Source: Paenibacillus oralis
GTDB lineage: Bacteria > Bacillota > Bacilli > Paenibacillales > Paenibacillaceae
NCBI RefSeq assembly: GCF_003863965.1
Contig: NZ_RRCN01000001.1
Location: forward strand, 6,011,071 to 6,075,070
Direction of reading: 5' to 3'
Length of the DNA: 64,000 nt
This document shows, piece after piece, positions 9,284-17,927 of this stretch. The first letter of the stretch is position 1; every line of letters begins with the position of its first letter. Below the pieces are notes generated by a model. That model did no database searches. It was given only the letters and a program-made list of their open reading frames with translations, and had not been told where the DNA came from. The position numbers and the translations under genes are program-made.

Positions 9284-9411
9284 CAGGTTACCTCCATGCA
9301 GTATTTTAATGCATGATACACCCTCCGCTTCATGGCCGTATAGTACGATATTGCAGTGTTGGAAACGCCCCCGCCAATCTATCTCCCCCCGCCCGCAATG
9401 TCATTCGCAAA

Positions 9412-9436
9412 CAGGCGTTCGCCAAATTTTCGCCTG
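9412..9436. other. Inverted repeat upstream of the pectin lyase gene
   Basis: CAGGCG and CGCCTG form 6-base arms with a 13-base loop inside the 262-base gap between the LysE and pectin lyase genes. No T tract follows, and its role is unknown. Confidence 0.25.
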
Positions 9437-9545
9437 GAAGACCATGGAACTATTCAATACGAGCAGAATTTATGATACTGTAAAATATGACATCTTTGTT
9501 GCAACATTACTTTTATTTTAAAAATAGTAAAAGGAGGTTTTTTAA

Positions 9546-11411
9546 TTGAGTAAGCGGTTACATCCAGTCTGGCATCTTGTACTTGGTATACTTGTCGTTC
9601 TCTCCTTCGTTTGGTCCGCGTGTCTGCCCCTTTCCACCGCGTCGGCCGCAGCCCCCAGGCAAGCGGAAAAACTCAGCCGGGGACTGGTGGCGGTGAAAGT
9701 CAGCGGCGGGGTGTTTGTGAGCTGGCGGCTGCTCGGGACCGAGGAGCTGTCGGTTTCGTTTAATCTGTACCGGAACGGAACCAAGGTGAATTCCAGCCCG
9801 ATTACGAACAGCACGAACTATTTGGACTCAGCGGGCACGACTTCCTCTTCGTATACGGTCAGGGCCATCGTCAACGGAACGGAGCAAGCGGCCTCCCCGG
9901 CGGCCAGCGTGTGGGCGAACAATTATTTGGACGTACCGATCCAGATTCCGGCCGGCGGCACGACCCCGGACGGCGTCAGCTACACGTATAGCGCCAATGA
10001 CGCAAGCGTCGGGGACCTGGATGGGGACGGGGAATACGAAATTGTGCTGAAATGGGACCCGTCCAACTCCAAAGACAACTCGCAAAGCGGATACACGGGC
10101 AACGTCTACCTCGATGCATACAAGCTAAACGGCACGCGCCTATGGCGGATCGACCTGGGCAAAAATATCCGCGCCGGCGCTCACTACACGCAGTTTCTCG
10201 TATACGATTTCAACGGGGACGGCAAAGCCGAAGTCGTTTGCAAAACTGCGGACGGCACCGTTGACGGAACTGGCGTGACGATCGGCAGCGCCAGTGCGGA
10301 CTACCGCAACTCGAGCGGATACATTTTGTCGGGACCCGAATATCTGACCGTATTTAACGGACAGACGGGCAAAGCTTTAAGCACCATCGACTATGTTCCG
10401 CCAAGAGGCAACGTATCTAGTTGGGGCGACAACTACGGCAACCGCGTCGACCGTTTTCTCGCCGGAGTGGCTTATTTGGACGGCGTTCATCCGAGCATCA
10501 TTATGGCGCGGGGTTATTACACGCGCACGGTCGTGGTCGCCTATAACTGGAACGGCAGCACCTTAACCCGGAAGTGGACGTTTGACAGCAACAGCTCCAC
10601 CAACCCGGGAACGGCCGGCCAGGGCAACCACAGCTTAAGCGTGGCCGACGTGGACGGCGACGGCAGAGATGAGATCATTTACGGCGCCTTAACCATCGAC
10701 GATAACGGAGCCAAGCTGTATAACACGGGATTGGGGCATGGAGACGCGCTGCATGTGGGGGATTTAAATCCGAACCGTTCCGGCCTGGAGGTTTTTAAGG
10801 TCATGGAAAATACCAGCGCGCCTTACGGGGCCGCCGTGTGGGACGCCGCGACCGGGCAAGTGCTGTGGGGCGTTCATACCGGCAAGGATACCGGGCGGGG
10901 CATGTCCGCCGACATCGATCCGAATTATCCCGGAGAAGAAGTATGGGCCAGCGGCGGAGTTGGCTTGTACTCGATTACCGGCAAGAAAATCAGCAGCTCC
11001 ACGCCTTCGATTAACTTCGGCATTTGGTGGGACGGCGATCTGTCCCGGGAACTGCTCGACGGCGTCAAGATCGACAAATGGAATTACAACAATAACTCCA
11101 TGTACAATTTGCTAACCGGATCCAGCGTTGCTTCCAACAATGGCACCAAGGCCACGCCAACCCTGCAGGCCGATCTGCTTGGCGACTGGCGCGAGGAAGT
11201 GATCTGGCGCAAATCCGATAACACCGCGCTGCGGATTTATACTACCACGGATATCACCAACTACAAAATTTACACCCTGATGCACGATCCGGTGTACCGG
11301 CTCAGCATCGCCTGGCAAAATGTCGCCTACAACCAGCCGCCGCATCCCGGATTTTTCCTCGGCAACGGCATGGGTCCTGTCACGAAACCGAATATATATG
11401 TTGTACCGTAA
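9546..11411 (+). CDS. Secreted rhamnogalacturonan lyase (PL11, YesW-like)
   Basis: A 621-residue secreted enzyme closely resembling Bacillus YesW/YesX, which cleave the rhamnogalacturonan I backbone of pectin by beta-elimination. A signal peptide ends near residue 34 (STASA then AAPRQAEK). An N-terminal fibronectin-like beta domain follows, then the family 11 eight-bladed propeller with many calcium-binding loops of the DLDGDGEYEIV, DFNGDGKAEVV and DVDGDGRDEII type. The start is TTG, fixed by AAGGAGG 8 bases upstream. The gene is monocistronic, with a terminator just after it. Its length matches the family. Confidence 0.95.
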   Translation: MSKRLHPVWHLVLGILVVLSFVWSACLPLSTASAAAPRQAEKLSRGLVAVKVSGGVFVSWRLLGTEELSVSFNLYRNGTKVNSSPITNSTNYLDSAGTTSSSYTVRAIVNGTEQAASPAASVWANNYLDVPIQIPAGGTTPDGVSYTYSANDASVGDLDGDGEYEIVLKWDPSNSKDNSQSGYTGNVYLDAYKLNGTRLWRIDLGKNIRAGAHYTQFLVYDFNGDGKAEVVCKTADGTVDGTGVTIGSASADYRNSSGYILSGPEYLTVFNGQTGKALSTIDYVPPRGNVSSWGDNYGNRVDRFLAGVAYLDGVHPSIIMARGYYTRTVVVAYNWNGSTLTRKWTFDSNSSTNPGTAGQGNHSLSVADVDGDGRDEIIYGALTIDDNGAKLYNTGLGHGDALHVGDLNPNRSGLEVFKVMENTSAPYGAAVWDAATGQVLWGVHTGKDTGRGMSADIDPNYPGEEVWASGGVGLYSITGKKISSSTPSINFGIWWDGDLSRELLDGVKIDKWNYNNNSMYNLLTGSSVASNNGTKATPTLQADLLGDWREEVIWRKSDNTALRIYTTTDITNYKIYTLMHDPVYRLSIAWQNVAYNQPPHPGFFLGNGMGPVTKPNIYVVP

Positions 11412-11420
11412 ATAGGCAAA

Positions 11421-11447
11421 AAGCCGGGGCGCGTGGCGCTCCGGCTT
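11421..11447 (+). terminator. Terminator of the rhamnogalacturonan lyase gene
   Basis: AAGCCGGGGCGC pairs with GCGCTCCGGCTT around a 3-base loop, 9 bases after the stop codon. The following T tract is weak. Confidence 0.75.
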
Positions 11448-11466
11448 ACTTTAAGTTGATTTCCTT

Positions 11467-11879
11467 ATGAAGGAGACAAGGAAACTGCCGCCGGCTCTTG
11501 AGCAGCCAGCTCCGGCCGCTTGGCAGCCAACAAATTTTCCACCGCCAAGATTTGGTCAAAAAGGCCAAACACTTCTTCCGGATCGTAAAGATTTTCCAGT
11601 ACGCTGCGCCTGCTGCGCGAGCGTCCCGCCTAGCTCCCCGAGCGCGCCGGCCAGCAGTTCTTCAGACTGTCCCCCACCATATGCTTCGGCGGTATCAAAC
11701 CATTTGATCCCGCCTTCCAAGCTGGTCTGTATGATTTGCCCTATCTCCTCCTTGCTTAGCGCCGGCCAAAATTTCCCGACCACTCCCTTTCCGTTGCTGA
11801 ACTGCCAGCAGCCAAGCCCAAGCGGCGACAACATTAAATCGGAGTTGCCCAGCTTGCGCAACCGCAGTGAATCTGTCAT
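11467..11879 (-). pseudogene. Truncated aldo/keto reductase fragment
   Basis: The first 75 or so codons encode a good N-terminus of an aldo/keto reductase (LRKLGNSDLMLSPLGLGCWQF, then GIKWFDTAEAYGGGQSEELL with the catalytic Asp and Tyr). The family is about 300 residues or more, but this frame stops at 11556 without the TIM-barrel remainder. Another frame, shifted by one, then reads VLENLYDPEEVFGLFDQILA to a stop at 11467 and looks coding-like. The ATG at 11879 is preferred over an upstream one at 11915. This is a decayed gene, possibly joined to the end of an unrelated one by deletion. Confidence 0.7.
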
Positions 11880-11972
11880 CGTTATCAGCCCTTCCAAAAA
11901 AAAGTTTTCATCCAAATAATTTCCTGCTCGTTTGATTATATAGTAAAACCTGTTATTGCTTCCTGGTTTTAC

Positions 11973-12111
11973 TTGACATTTGTATACTTCGGGTCAACGA
12001 TAGGCGCTCGCCAGCCCCCGTTCGGGACTTTTCACCCTAGAGATGGGAACCATGCTGAGCGAACTGCGAAAAGCCGGTGCGCAACCAAGTCGCGCACCGG
12101 CTTTTCGTTTT
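11973..12111 (+). ncRNA. Possible small transcript ending at a strong terminator
   Basis: A TTGACA box at 11973 is followed by about 130 bases with no plausible gene and then a very strong hairpin (12068-12106) ending in CTTTTCGTTTT. No plus-strand gene starts before 13509. A small RNA is possible, but the -10 box is poor. Confidence 0.2.
12068..12111 (+). terminator. Strong hairpin terminator
   Basis: GAAAAGCCGGTGCGC pairs perfectly with GCGCACCGGCTTTTC (15 base pairs), followed by GTTTT. It also lies just downstream of the retropepsin-like gene on the minus strand and may act in both directions. Confidence 0.8.
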
Positions 12112-12119
12112 AGAAACAA

Positions 12120-12506
12120 TCAATCCGCCCTCTCAGGCAATCTTAATTCCAACTTGTCCAAATCCACAATAAAACCGTTCGTCTTCAAAATATCCAAACC
12201 AAGCAAGCCCTTATGAGAGTTAGGTAACATTCCTATATCTACTTCAATCTGTTTGATTTTCAAGGAATCAATCATAAGCTCATCCATGATCTTGGTATAA
12301 AACGGTACGGTCCCACCTATTCCATAAGCTTCGTAAACAGGGTCTCCATTTTCATAGGTAACTCCGATCTGTTCCATAGTATCGGGACTGAATATGGTGT
12401 GGGATGAGCCGGTATCCAAGATAACATCTTCTATCTGTATCGTATTTCCGCGATAAGTTACAGAAAGGTTAATCGTCAGAAGATTTCCATTATCATGAAT
12501 CTTCAT
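12120..12506 (-). CDS. Retropepsin-like aspartyl protease family protein
   Basis: A 128-residue protein with the catalytic signature of single-domain aspartyl proteases: ILDTGSSHTIFSPD at about residues 28-41 and the second conserved block GLLGLDIL at about 95-102. Such proteins work as homodimers with one Asp per chain. No signal peptide is visible, so it is cytosolic. Its ATG overlaps the stop of the preceding gene as ATGA, so the two are translationally coupled. The role in bacteria is unknown. A remnant of a second family member lies at 29725-29931. Confidence 0.8.
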   Translation of the reverse strand: MKIHDNGNLLTINLSVTYRGNTIQIEDVILDTGSSHTIFSPDTMEQIGVTYENGDPVYEAYGIGGTVPFYTKIMDELMIDSLKIKQIEVDIGMLPNSHKGLLGLDILKTNGFIVDLDKLELRLPERAD

Positions 12507-12751
12507 AGGTTACGCCGCATCCTGACCAAAGGATCTGTACGCAGATGAATGACGCACTCCTCATTAGAAGTATGATAAACAAGCTGCTGCGGCCCTACGT
12601 TAAAGAATTCCCTGTTAGCCTCCCTTTCCGGTATAACCCGAATCGGAGCCATATCCGTTATGATTTTCTTCCCATCTTCCTTCCGAAAATCGAGAATAGA
12701 CAACAAAACAAATTGATCTGGAAACAGCTCGCGTACTTCTTGCCATCGCAT
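12503..12751 (-). CDS. Small protein coupled to the aspartyl protease
   Basis: An 82-residue soluble protein with no named domain that I can recognise. It starts with AAGGAGG well spaced before the ATG and overlaps the protease gene by 4 bases. The sequence looks like a compact alpha/beta fold (FVLLSILDFRKEDGKKIITD, then VIHLRTDPLV). The coupling to a protease gene suggests a partner, substrate or regulator of the protease; this is inference from context only. Confidence 0.7.
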   Translation of the reverse strand: MRWQEVRELFPDQFVLLSILDFRKEDGKKIITDMAPIRVIPEREANREFFNVGPQQLVYHTSNEECVIHLRTDPLVRMRRNL

Positions 12752-12844
12752 TGCAAACCCTCCTTGTTCTAGGATTTACTTAATAGAAATACGATTACTC
12801 TTATTTTATCATGTTAGGGCTGAAACGGATAAAATGAAACTCAA

Positions 12845-13270
12845 TTAAAACTGCCTTGCATTAACGTTTAGATCGTATTTGGCCCCAGTTCTATTATAAG
12901 TGTAAATTTCCCAATCTCCGCTTAAGCCGTCTGCGACGAGCTCTTGATAACTTACCGTTTGTTGTTTACCCGACCCTAATTCATAATCGGATAGCAACTC
13001 GACTCCATTGCGGCTGATTACTAAGTAAACAGATGAAGTGGAGTTATTTTTCACCCAAACCTCCATATTTTTACCGTTTTCCGGTGCGGTTGTAAACGAG
13101 CCGGTATACCCGCTGCCGCCCGATAGATGAACACCATTGATCAGAATTACATCCGTCGGACCATTTGCAACTTGATCATCATTTTCCGTAATAGCAGATG
13201 CTGACGCCACGAAAGTAAGAAACAACATAGCTGCTGTGAGAAATAATGCAGGAACCTTTAATTTTTTCAT
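12845..13270 (-). CDS. Small secreted protein of unknown function
   Basis: A 141-residue protein with a clear signal peptide (MKKLKVPALFLTAAMLFLTF, cleavage near ASASA at about residue 26). The mature part is beta-rich and polar, with a pattern of short strands (NMEVWVKNNSTSSVYLVIS). The C-terminal part of this small domain resembles those that package extracellular proteins, but I cannot name a family. It stands alone between the protease pair and the oxidoreductase. Confidence 0.75.
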   Translation of the reverse strand: MKKLKVPALFLTAAMLFLTFVASASAITENDDQVANGPTDVILINGVHLSGGSGYTGSFTTAPENGKNMEVWVKNNSTSSVYLVISRNGVELLSDYELGSGKQQTVSYQELVADGLSGDWEIYTYNRTGAKYDLNVNARQF

Positions 13271-13405
13271 ACTCTTAATCTCCTAAATTTTTCAGATAAA
13301 ATCTGTAATAAGCATGCTACTTTTTATTATACAAAATTTCCCGGGGACAAACTATGGTTCAATCCAGAAATCGGCGCGCAGATGGATGGAGAAAAGCCCT
13401 TTGAC

Positions 13406-13473
13406 ACTTACCTCAAGGTAAGTACCTGTACTAAAAGTGCATACTTACAAATTTGCAGCGCGCCCATTATACT
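13406..13473 (+). promoter_or_regulatory. Promoter with nested HxlR-type operators
   Basis: A promoter TTACAA (13445-13450), 17 bases, TATACT (13468-13473) lies in front of the oxidoreductase gene. Two palindromes overlap upstream of and over the -35 box: ACTTACCT-CA-AGGTAAGT (13406-13423) and GTAAGTA (13418-13424) paired with TACTTAC (13442-13448). This matches the kind of operator bound by HxlR-family repressors, one of which is encoded nearby. Confidence 0.7.
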
Positions 13474-13508
13474 CAAGAATGAAATCATGCTTATAGGAGG
13501 ACAAAGCT

Positions 13509-14072
13509 TTGAAAACTCTGGTTATCGTAACCCACCCCAGCATGGCGGAATCCGTCATCAATAAACGATGGGCAGAAGAACTCCGCAAATACCCGGAGAA
13601 ATATACCGTACACGAATTGTATAAGGTTTACCCTAACGGAGACATTGATCCGCAAAAAGAACAACAGCTCATCGAATCGCATAGCAATCTTGTGTTGCAG
13701 TTCCCTATTTATTGGTTTAATTGCCCGCCTCTCCTTAAACAATGGCTTGACGATGTTTTTACGTATGGATGGGCTTACGGTTCAAAAGGAGGCGATAAAT
13801 TAAAGAATCGCAAAATTGCCTTAGCCGTGTCCGCCGGAATCAGAAAAGAAGATTACAGTAAAGACGGGAGATATCGTCACACCCTTGAACAATTACTAGT
13901 TCCTTTTGAAACGACCTTCCTATACTGCGATGCGGACTATGGTTCGTTTTTTGCGTTTTATGGCCAAGAAAATGAACCCGGCGGAAATGAGCCCGGTGCA
14001 GAACATGAGCCGCCTTTAAGCGAACTAGAAAAAAGCGCGCGCGACTACCTGAATTTTATCGACAGCCTATGA
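13509..14072 (+). CDS. NAD(P)H-dependent oxidoreductase, flavodoxin-like (MdaB/KefF/YwrO type)
   Basis: A 187-residue flavoprotein of the quinone reductase / KefF type, which reduces quinones and other electrophiles with NAD(P)H using FMN. Visible family features are the first strand LVIVTHPSMAES, the flavin-binding loop FPIYWFNCPPLLKQWLDDVF and the segment GWAYGSKGGDKLKNRKIALA. It has a TAGGAGG site before the ATG. The HxlR gene converges with it, and the promoter carries HxlR-type palindromes, so it is probably induced by reactive electrophiles. Confidence 0.9.
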   Translation: MKTLVIVTHPSMAESVINKRWAEELRKYPEKYTVHELYKVYPNGDIDPQKEQQLIESHSNLVLQFPIYWFNCPPLLKQWLDDVFTYGWAYGSKGGDKLKNRKIALAVSAGIRKEDYSKDGRYRHTLEQLLVPFETTFLYCDADYGSFFAFYGQENEPGGNEPGAEHEPPLSELEKSARDYLNFIDSL

Positions 14073-14077
14073 GAAAA

Positions 14078-14106
14078 GACCGCCGGGGAAGTTCGTACCG
14101 GCGGTC
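14078..14106. terminator. Hairpin between convergent oxidoreductase and HxlR genes
   Basis: GACCGCCGG pairs perfectly with CCGGCGGTC, 5 bases after the oxidoreductase stop. The T-rich flank (CTTTTCTC) is on the minus-strand side. Confidence 0.6.
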
Positions 14107-14144
14107 TCTGACTGTGTGGAATTTTTGCCCTTTTTGCGGATCCA

Positions 14145-14230
14145 GCGAAAAATATAAGGACAAAAAATGCCGCTAATGAGGATGAACACGCCTGGCTCCG
14201 GATCATAAGTACATAAAGTTCCGCTATTTT
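14145..14230 (+). repeat. Intergenic repeat, GCCGCTATTTT family, two-unit copy
   Basis: Two units (ATGCCGCT at 14167 and GTTCCGCT at 14218) lie 51 bases apart, each preceded by an ATAAG-ACA block. The 77 bases from 14154 match 42353-42430 closely. It is the half-length member of the family whose full copies lie at 22581-22810 and 42200-42430, and it touches the 3' end of the HxlR gene. Confidence 0.8.
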
Positions 14231-14610
14231 GCAGGCCCAGCCGAAACGTCTGTCGTTCCGGTAGCCGGCAAGCCGTTCAAGCTGTTCTCCTCTCCCCACT
14301 CGCACATCATATTTAACAGCGGGAGGAGAGAACGGCCGCGTTCCGTTAAGGAATATTCAACTTTTGGCGGGACTTGGGGAAACTCCTCGCGCTGAATAAG
14401 GCCGTCGGCCTCCATTTCTTTTAGCATAACGCTCAGCGTTTTAAAGGGAATATTCCCGATACTTCGTTTCAGTTCATTATGCCGCATCACCTTGTTTTCG
14501 GCCAGCCAATACAGGATGATCATTTTATATTTACCGCCGATTACGGACAACGTGTATCCAAAGCCAGTGTCTTTTAGCGCCACGCCAGACGGAACACAGG
14601 TTTCGCGCAT
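14224..14610 (-). CDS. HxlR family transcriptional regulator
   Basis: A 128-residue winged-helix regulator of the HxlR (MarR-like) family. Features include FGYTLSVIGGKYKMIILYWL at residues 17-36, FKTLSVMLKEMEADGLIQRE and the wing VEYSLTERG. A cysteine near the start (MRETCVPSG) is at the place used as the redox or electrophile sensor in related repressors such as YodB. Its 3' end runs into the intergenic repeat. Together with the oxidoreductase it forms a typical electrophile-response pair. Confidence 0.9.
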   Translation of the reverse strand: MRETCVPSGVALKDTGFGYTLSVIGGKYKMIILYWLAENKVMRHNELKRSIGNIPFKTLSVMLKEMEADGLIQREEFPQVPPKVEYSLTERGRSLLPLLNMMCEWGEENSLNGLPATGTTDVSAGPAK

Positions 14611-14747
14611 TAACTACAACCTCCTTCAAGCAAAATTACCCCCAGCTTCACTTTTGATGTTAGCAAAAGGCGGATGTTCGTTCGCACGCCAAGCATCCTA
14701 GCCCGCCAGAGTGCACGGAAATGCGCGGAAGTGCGCCGCAACTCCGC

Positions 14748-16505
14748 TCACCGCATAGCGCGCGCCAGCTCCGTGAAGATGACGCCAAGCGCGTAGGCGC
14801 CGGCATCCGGGTACCCGAGGCTGCGCTCGCCGACGGCGCCGGCCCGCCCCATGCGGGCGACGATAGCCTCGGTGCGCTTCGCCCCCTCTACCGCCGCTTC
14901 CGCCGCCTTGGCCGCCGCGCTCTTCAGATCGTTGCCGGCCGCCGCGCTCCGCTCCCACGAATCCGCGAACGGAACCAGCGCGTCGATCAGCGTCTTGTCG
15001 CCGACGACCGCGCCGCGGCCAAAAGAGCGTTCGCCGGTGGCCTGGATGCCTCCCACGGCCGCCTGCATCATGGCCGCGAACTCCGCGGCCGAGAGGGCCG
15101 TGCGGTCGGCGGCGTATTTGCCGGCCGCGCGGAACGCCGAGCCCCAAATCGGGCCGGATGCGCCGCCGCAATGCTCCATAATGACCAGCGAGCAGGCCTC
15201 CAGGAAGCCGCCGATCGTGCCCGCGTGATGCTCGATAATCTCCGGCCACTCCCGCTTCAATTGCTTGAACCCTTTGGCGACGCTCATCCCGAAATCGCCG
15301 TCGCCGGCGTGCGCATCAAGCTCGCAGAACGCAACTTCATGCCCGATAATAATTTCGCTCATTTTATCCGTCAGATAAATGATATTGCGAAGCGTAAATG
15401 CGTCGTTTCCGACCTCCGCATCCGCCGGATCGGTCTCGCAGCGGAAAGAAGGCTCGCGCTGTTCCGCCGCGTCCGTCTCCGCTTCGGCCGGCAGCGGCGC
15501 GAACGGTCCGCGCACCTGCAGCGCCGGCGTATCGCATTCCGCTTCCAGGTACCGCTTCAACTGCTCGTCCAGCCGCATGATCGTGACCGAAGCGCCGGCC
15601 ATATCGATGCTGGTCATATAGTTGCCGGCAAACAATGTAAAAATCGACTGGCCCCGGCCGCGGATCTTGCGGACGACCGCGTTCGCCAGCACATATAGCT
15701 CCTGCAGCGGCGAAGCGCCGAATCCGTTCACGAGCACCGCCAACTCCTCGCCGGAGCCGCTATCCAGGTTCATGTCGCGGTACAAGTCGTCAACCATCTT
15801 GCGCGCCAATTCGTCGGCCGAAGCGATTTTCTCCCGGCGAATACCCGGCTCGCCGTGAATGCCGACGCCATATTCGATCTCATCCTCCCCGAGCTCAAAG
15901 GTCGGCGTGCCCTTGGCCGGTACCGTGCATGACGTCAAGGCGAAGCCGATGGTGCGCGTGCGTTTGATCGCCTTTTGCGCGGCCGCCTTCACTTCGGCCA
16001 GCTCCAGCCCCGCTTCGGCGGCGGCGCCGGCGATTTTGTGCACAAGCACGGTACCGGCCACGCCGCGGCGTCCGACCGTGTACAGGCTGTCCTCCACCGC
16101 GATATCGTCGTCCACTTTCACATAATCGACCAGGATGCCATCTTCTGCCGCGAGATGAGCCGCATTTTTGAAATTCATCATATCGCCGCTGTAGTTTTTG
16201 ATGATCAGCAGAACGCCCTTGCTCCCCGCGGAAGCTTTGATTGCCTGATAAACCTGGATCTGCGACGGGGAGGCGAACACATCGCCGCAAACCGCCACAT
16301 CGAGCATCCCCCGCCCGACGAATCCGGCATGGGCCGGTTCATGCCCGCTGCCCCCGCCGCTGATCAAAGTGACTTTGTCGTGGTTTCGTTGTTTTTTCTT
16401 CACAATTTTGTACTTGCTGTCGAATTCCAGTTCGGGATGGGCAAGCGCGAGACCCCGCCCCATGTCCCGGACCAGTGTCTCCGGCTTGTTAATGATCTTC
16501 TTCAC
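14748..16505 (-). CDS. dhaK: Fused dihydroxyacetone kinase (DhaK-DhaL)
   Basis: A 585-residue single-chain dihydroxyacetone kinase that phosphorylates dihydroxyacetone with ATP. The N-terminal DhaK domain (about 1-330) has GGGSGHEPAH at residues 50-59 and the substrate-linking histidine H217 in GIHGEPG. The C-terminal DhaL domain (about 370-585) has the nucleotide/Mg motif DAHAGDGD, with D397, D402 and D404. A variable linker joins the two. This is the ATP-dependent form, not the PTS form, which uses separate subunits. The C-terminal half is notably more GC-rich than neighbouring genes. No glycerol genes are adjacent. Confidence 0.93.
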   Translation of the reverse strand: MKKIINKPETLVRDMGRGLALAHPELEFDSKYKIVKKKQRNHDKVTLISGGGSGHEPAHAGFVGRGMLDVAVCGDVFASPSQIQVYQAIKASAGSKGVLLIIKNYSGDMMNFKNAAHLAAEDGILVDYVKVDDDIAVEDSLYTVGRRGVAGTVLVHKIAGAAAEAGLELAEVKAAAQKAIKRTRTIGFALTSCTVPAKGTPTFELGEDEIEYGVGIHGEPGIRREKIASADELARKMVDDLYRDMNLDSGSGEELAVLVNGFGASPLQELYVLANAVVRKIRGRGQSIFTLFAGNYMTSIDMAGASVTIMRLDEQLKRYLEAECDTPALQVRGPFAPLPAEAETDAAEQREPSFRCETDPADAEVGNDAFTLRNIIYLTDKMSEIIIGHEVAFCELDAHAGDGDFGMSVAKGFKQLKREWPEIIEHHAGTIGGFLEACSLVIMEHCGGASGPIWGSAFRAAGKYAADRTALSAAEFAAMMQAAVGGIQATGERSFGRGAVVGDKTLIDALVPFADSWERSAAAGNDLKSAAAKAAEAAVEGAKRTEAIVARMGRAGAVGERSLGYPDAGAYALGVIFTELARAMR

Positions 16506-16619
16506 GTTTCAATCACCCTTTATGCTTGATTTTCTATCGCTACTCAATGATCAATGAATGACCTGAAAAAATGGAAAAAGCTGTGGGTCTCGCTTCATTA
16601 TACAATATATGGCGTACAC

Positions 16620-17927
16620 TCAAAAGTTATCCTCGAACGCCGCCTCCGCCACGGTAAACACGGCCCCGTCATATTTGTAACGCAGCTGGATCGACACCGG
16701 GAATTCGGCCGGCGACACCTGGATCGGCACCGATGCATACAAAGTATTTCCTTCTACGGAATATCGGACAATGCTGCCGAGTGCCGGCTGATCCAGCCAA
16801 AATCCGGCGTCCTCTTCCTGGTAATCGAACCTGCGCGTTTCGCCGCCCAGCGTAAATTGATACGTACGCTTGCCCGCTTCTGCCGTCATGCTCGATTCCA
16901 GCTCGGATTCCGCCACCAGTACCGGATCCGCAGCGGATACTTCCGTTAAATCGTTTCTGAGCAGCTTCAGCGCCGATTCGTGAACCCCGGTTCCGTATCC
17001 GGTCGTCAAGATGACAGCCAGCATCTTCTCGTCTCCATTGCCTGCCTGCAATACCGCAACATTCGGATAATAGGACTCATTACTTACGTTGCTCCAGCCG
17101 TCAAACGTTTTGTCCGCATCACCATATTGGACACGGATCGGACGAACCTTCCCCTCCTCCTTATGCAAGGCTCCCGTAATCTTCAAATCAAGTGCGGAAT
17201 CCTCTTTCAACAAAACGGTTTCTCCTTCGCCATGGTCAGCCTCTCCTTCATCCGGCGGAGACCCGGTTTCGTCCGTACTTACTTGCTCGATGCGTGAGAT
17301 TTTTTGCGTATCGACGCGGATGTAAACGTCAATCATTTCTTGATATACCGTGGGAATCGAATCCCGCAGCCCCAAACGGAGCGAGTACACGGTTTGCGCA
17401 TCCGCGGCACGGATCGAATCGACGTACACTTCATACACCCAAGGACTGGACACGTCATAACGTTCCAGCGCCTGTTTGACCTCCGAATTTTCCCAAATGT
17501 CCGGCGTCGGGCCGCCCCACACGCCAAGCTGCCGCTGCAAAAGCGCTTTGGCCAACGTCACGATCGTCCGGTCGCTATCCTTTTTGGCCGCGTTTTGCGC
17601 GGAATTCCACCAGTCGAAATCCCCACCTTGCCCAGGCTCAAAACCGGAGCGAAACGTCCCTCCTCCCTGGGTGACTGGACCCGGGCCATTGTTGGACGGA
17701 ACCGGCACAGGCTCCACCCGGCTGCCGAACCAAATGCCTCCGCCCAGCACCAGAAGCAAGGCCGGAACGATCACCGTGAAAGCTTGAATCCATGCTTTTC
17801 GAGACCGTTTCTTTTCCGCCGATTGCAGCCGCCGCTCGACCCGCTCCATCATATCGGGCCTAAAACGCCGCTGCTTAAAAGGCGGTCTGGCCAATCTTTG
17901 TTCCCACTCCGGCTTCCATTCATGCAT
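16620..17927 (-). CDS. Membrane-anchored protein, probable anti-sigma factor
   Basis: A 435-residue protein with a short basic cytosolic N-terminus (about 45 residues), one membrane helix (AFTVIVPALLLVLGGGIWFG) and a large extracytoplasmic domain of about 350 residues rich in beta strands. The ATG at 17927 follows AAAGGAG by 9 bases and overlaps the stop of the ECF sigma gene by 8 bases. The order sigma then single-pass membrane protein is the standard ECF sigma/anti-sigma layout. I recognise no zinc-type anti-sigma motif, so the role is inferred from context. Confidence 0.65.
   Translation of the reverse strand: MHEWKPEWEQRLARPPFKQRRFRPDMMERVERRLQSAEKKRSRKAWIQAFTVIVPALLLVLGGGIWFGSRVEPVPVPSNNGPGPVTQGGGTFRSGFEPGQGGDFDWWNSAQNAAKKDSDRTIVTLAKALLQRQLGVWGGPTPDIWENSEVKQALERYDVSSPWVYEVYVDSIRAADAQTVYSLRLGLRDSIPTVYQEMIDVYIRVDTQKISRIEQVSTDETGSPPDEGEADHGEGETVLLKEDSALDLKITGALHKEEGKVRPIRVQYGDADKTFDGWSNVSNESYYPNVAVLQAGNGDEKMLAVILTTGYGTGVHESALKLLRNDLTEVSAADPVLVAESELESSMTAEAGKRTYQFTLGGETRRFDYQEEDAGFWLDQPALGSIVRYSVEGNTLYASVPIQVSPAEFPVSIQLRYKYDGAVFTVAEAAFEDNF

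Noticed and set aside
11990..12067. Region considered as a riboswitch
   Set aside because: A GGCG/CGCC hairpin is present but the conserved core of no riboswitch class could be matched, and no gene follows on the same strand.
12545..12772. 75-codon ORF on the plus strand
   Set aside because: Antisense to the small gene upstream of the protease gene, which has the better ribosome site and coupling.
14721..15698. 325-codon ORF on the plus strand
   Set aside because: Antisense to the dihydroxyacetone kinase gene; arginine- and alanine-rich product typical of a shadow frame in GC-rich DNA.
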